Assembly: GCA_035693105.1 (NCBI GenBank)
Contig: DASSHC010000202.1
Coordinates: 1-33,557 of the forward strand
Direction: 5' to 3'
Length of the DNA: 33,557 nucleotides
From: DASSHC01 sp035693105
GTDB taxonomy: Bacteria > Chloroflexota > Chloroflexia > Thermomicrobiales > Thermomicrobiaceae
The translations under genes and the position numbers were made by a program. Of this stretch, positions 31,877 through 33,557 are shown piece by piece. Within the stretch, counting starts at the first letter, position 1; the number at the start of each line of letters is the position of its first letter. The notes under the pieces are model-generated. The model was not told the origin of the DNA. It ran no database searches and saw nothing but the letters and a program-made list of their open reading frames with translations.

Positions 31877-32056
31877 GGTCGTCACCTTTCGGGAGCGCTG
31901 ATCGCATGCCCATCGCGGCGCGGAGCATTGTAGCGCGGACGCGCCCGTGGCGCACCCTGCGCAGGATTGACTGAGCGACTCCCGCGTGCTAACGTTGCGG
32001 GTGCAGCCGCAAAGACTGCTCTTTTCGTATGTCTGAGGGCAGACGGAGGACCCCAG
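31877..32056. promoter_or_regulatory. Divergent region between the dehydrogenase and YggT genes
   Basis: This 180-bp gap must contain promoters for both directions. A small dyad GTCTG-AGGG-CAGAC (32031-32044) sits directly before the YggT ribosome site GGAGG. No convincing hexamer pair was found. Confidence 0.35.
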
Positions 32057-32317
32057 TTGGGACTGATATTTAGCATCCTCAGCACCTTTCTCTGGATCAT
32101 GGAGATCGCGATCGTCATCCGTGCGCTGCTGTCGTGGTTCGACCCGGCGATGAACAACCCGATCTCGCAATTCCTAGTGCAGCTGACCGAGCCGATCATC
32201 GCCCCGATCCGCCGCGTGATCCCCTCGATCGGCATGATCGACATCTCGCCGATGGTGGCGATCCTGGTGATCTTGATCCTGCAGCAGATGCTGAGCCGCG
32301 CGATGGTGGCGTACTAG
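32057..32317 (+). CDS. YggT family membrane protein
   Basis: An 86-residue protein with two hydrophobic segments flanking a short loop: GLIFSILSTFLWIMEIAIVI, then RALLSWFDPAMNNPISQFLVQLTEPIIAPIRRVIPS (in parts), and ISPMVAILVILILQQML. The loop, with WFxP...NP and TEPIxxPIRR, is diagnostic of YggT (YlmG in Gram-positives), linked with cell division, K+ homeostasis and osmotic tolerance. The start is TTG at 32057, fixed by GGAGG at 32045-32049 with a 7-base gap; a longer in-frame start at 31967 has no such site. The gene stands alone and is followed by a terminator 30 bases after its stop. Confidence 0.92.
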   Translation: MGLIFSILSTFLWIMEIAIVIRALLSWFDPAMNNPISQFLVQLTEPIIAPIRRVIPSIGMIDISPMVAILVILILQQMLSRAMVAY

Positions 32318-32347
32318 CCTCGCTTCAGAGCGGGAGCGACGCGAGCG

Positions 32348-32370
32348 ACCGGCGGAGCCACTCCGCCGGT
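32348..32370 (+). terminator. Intrinsic terminator after YggT gene
   Basis: Ten-bp perfect arms ACCGGCGGAG (32348-32357) and CTCCGCCGGT (32361-32370) with loop CCA, followed by TTGTCGTT. It sits between convergent genes and fits a plus-strand terminator with a short U-rich tail. Confidence 0.75.
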
Positions 32371-32382
32371 TTGTCGTTCACC

Positions 32383-32949
32383 TTAGCGGGCGGCACCGCG
32401 AGTCAGCAGAAAGAGCTCCAGCAGGAAGACGATCAGCGCCAGGAGCGCGATGTTGACGGCGTTGAGCACGTCGACCATCGCCAGCATGAGGAGCCCGACC
32501 AGAAAGATCGCCATCAGGTAGCCGTCGCGACGGGCGCGCACGAAGTCGCGCTGCTGGCTGCGGCGAGCGAAGAGGCGCAGCCCCACCGCATAGGAGCAGA
32601 GGGTGAAGATCGTCGCCAGCGAGATCGTCAGCGAGACGAGGAGCAGCAGGAGCGCCGGCAGCGGCGGGCGGGTGCCAGGGTCGATGAAGGCGAGCGTGAA
32701 GGCCAGCGTCGACCAGCCGGCGATCGCCTCCAGGTCGTAGAGCGGGATGCGCAACGTGTGGGCGATCGGGATGAAGGTGACGGCAGGCGCCAGGATGAAG
32801 GCGACGTAGCTGCCGATGCGCTCCGGCGCCCAGAAGTCGCCCGGCGCACCGACATCGCGCAGCACGATCAGGTCGTAGACCACGACCCAGCAGATGGCCG
32901 AGGCGATCAGCCAGGAGCAGCGCGCGATGATCCGGGCCAGGATGTGCAC
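32383..32949 (-). CDS. Hypothetical membrane protein with five or six helices
   Basis: A 188-residue protein, mostly hydrophobic, with segments around ARCSWLIASAICWVVVYDLI, GSYVAFILAPAVTFIPI, LEAIAGWSTLAFTLAF, PALLLLLVSLTISLATIF, GYLMAIFLVGLLMLAMVDVL and ALLALIVFLLELFLL. A cytoplasmic basic loop, RLFARRSQQRDFVRARRD, lies between the fourth and fifth helices. I do not recognise the family. GTG at 32949 is the preferred start (GGAGG five bases upstream); TTG at 32952 directly before it is possible. It is convergent with YggT and separated from other minus-strand genes, so the context says little about its job. Confidence 0.7.
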   Translation of the reverse strand: MHILARIIARCSWLIASAICWVVVYDLIVLRDVGAPGDFWAPERIGSYVAFILAPAVTFIPIAHTLRIPLYDLEAIAGWSTLAFTLAFIDPGTRPPLPALLLLLVSLTISLATIFTLCSYAVGLRLFARRSQQRDFVRARRDGYLMAIFLVGLLMLAMVDVLNAVNIALLALIVFLLELFLLTRGAAR

Positions 32950-33056
32950 CAACCCCTCCCCGTGGTGGATGGCATGAGTGTAGCAGGGGAGATGGGCTGA
33001 GGCTAGAGAACGGGGTAGGCGGTGGCTAAAGATTGTGGTTGGGTGCTGGGGAGGAC

Positions 33057-33172
33057 GGATCCTTCGACTTCGCTCAGGATGACAGGGTTAGGTTTGGGGC
33101 TGACGACAAAGTCTTGCCTCGTCCGGTAGGCCCCTCTCTTTCCCTGTCATCCTGAGCGGAGTCGAAGGATCC
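33057..33172 (-). repeat. Interspersed inverted-repeat element, copy 2
   Basis: The arms 33057-33087 and 33142-33172 are near-perfect reverse complements of about 31 bases, beginning GGATCCTTCGACTTCGCTCA. The core, read on the minus strand, contains CGGACGAGGCAAG and GTCGT like copy 1. It lies 57 bases before the DUF951 ribosome site region, in a gap without other genes. Confidence 0.87.
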
Positions 33173-33231
33173 AACGTGGCGCGGCACCCATCGTGGTTGA
33201 TGGCCATGAGCAACCCCAATGAGGAGTCGTC

Positions 33232-33462
33232 ATGCCGCTGGACGTGTATTTGGACGACGTCGTGCGGCTGCGCAAGCCGCACCCCTGTGGCTCGACCGAT
33301 TGGGTGGTGGTGCGCCTGGGCGCTGACATCGGACTGCGCTGCCTCGGCTGCGGGCGGCGCGTGCTGCTTCCCCGGCGCGAGCTGGAGAAGCGCCTGAAGA
33401 CCTTCGTCAGCCGCGGCCCCGAGTACGTCGAGGCGCCAGCGCAGGAGACCACCGACGCTTGA
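33232..33462 (+). CDS. DUF951 family protein
   Basis: A 76-residue protein. VRLRKPHPCGSTDWVVVRLG (11-30), followed by ADIGLRCLGCGRRVLLPRRELEKRLK (in parts), is the conserved core of DUF951, a small beta-barrel protein family widespread in Firmicutes and Chloroflexota. Cys19, Cys37 and Cys40 may hold a metal together. Its function is unknown; the basic core suggests nucleic-acid binding, which is only inference. GAGGAG with a five-base gap precedes the ATG at 33232. The last ~15 residues after the core are acidic and not conserved. The upstream gap holds repeat copy 2. Confidence 0.9.
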   Translation: MPLDVYLDDVVRLRKPHPCGSTDWVVVRLGADIGLRCLGCGRRVLLPRRELEKRLKTFVSRGPEYVEAPAQETTDA

Positions 33463-33515
33463 GAGCGCGGCCATCGCGCCCGGCTTGTCGCATCTTGCCT
33501 GGGAAAGCCTCAGAG

Positions 33516-33557
33516 AGATCCTTCGGCTGCGACCTCAGGATGACCGGGGAGAGGCTG
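33516..33557. repeat. Interspersed repeat, third copy, cut by window end
   Basis: AGATCCTTCGGCTGCGACCT followed by CAGGATGACCGGGGAGAG matches the left arm of copies 1 and 2 with several differences. The rest lies beyond base 33557. Confidence 0.7.

Overview
The window is visibly GC-rich, densely coded bacterial chromosome, with many GTG/TTG starts and short gaps. Gene content suggests a Chloroflexota member, probably near Thermomicrobia/Sphaerobacter: a PPOX-class probable F420-dependent protein, a DUF2089-DUF4097-ABC cluster, a secreted GH3 protein ending in FPxTGHRL-type tandem repeats, DUF951 and M42 proteins. The taxonomic call is inference from gene content; no rRNA, tRNA or CRISPR was found.

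Layout. 1-5415: partial NDP-forming acyl-CoA synthetase overlapping an acyl-CoA dehydrogenase (-), PPOX/F420 protein (+), M50-type membrane protease (-) and a ThDP enzyme (-). 5858-11536 (+): peptide-type ABC importer (lipoprotein plus two permeases, no ATPases), then a Tat-exported NagZ-like GH3 protein. 11662-14592: FAD amine oxidase-like protein (+) facing a histidine kinase/response regulator pair (-). 14593-17903 (+): a 717-bp non-coding stretch with a perfect inverted repeat, a DegT/DnrJ aminotransferase and a sugar-nucleotide epimerase. 18097-23670: an XRE regulator with a one-base frameshift (-), divergent from a tightly overlapping operon (+) of DUF2089, DUF4097, an ABC ATPase and two ABC-2 permeases, driven by a near-consensus promoter. 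23737-26198: MFS exporter (+) and EamA permease (-). 26453-29594 (-): ferritin-like protein, cysteine desulfurase and Rrf2/IscR-type regulator; the regulator's promoter carries a dyad over its -10 box. 29833-31876 (-): M42 aminopeptidase and D-2-hydroxyacid dehydrogenase. 32057-33462: YggT (+), small membrane protein (-), DUF951 (+).

Functional groups: an acyl-CoA pair; peptide uptake with a possible muropeptide hydrolase; a sugar-nucleotide pair probably for surface glycans; an envelope-sensing/export module (DUF2089-DUF4097-ABC); and an Fe-S assembly unit. Two full copies and one partial copy of an interspersed inverted repeat lie at 29684-29798, 33057-33172 and 33516-33557.

The best candidates for something under-described are the DUF2089-DUF4097-ABC module with its frameshifted divergent regulator, the repeat family, and the desulfurase that seems to start at CTG. 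No wholly novel system could be demonstrated from sequence alone.
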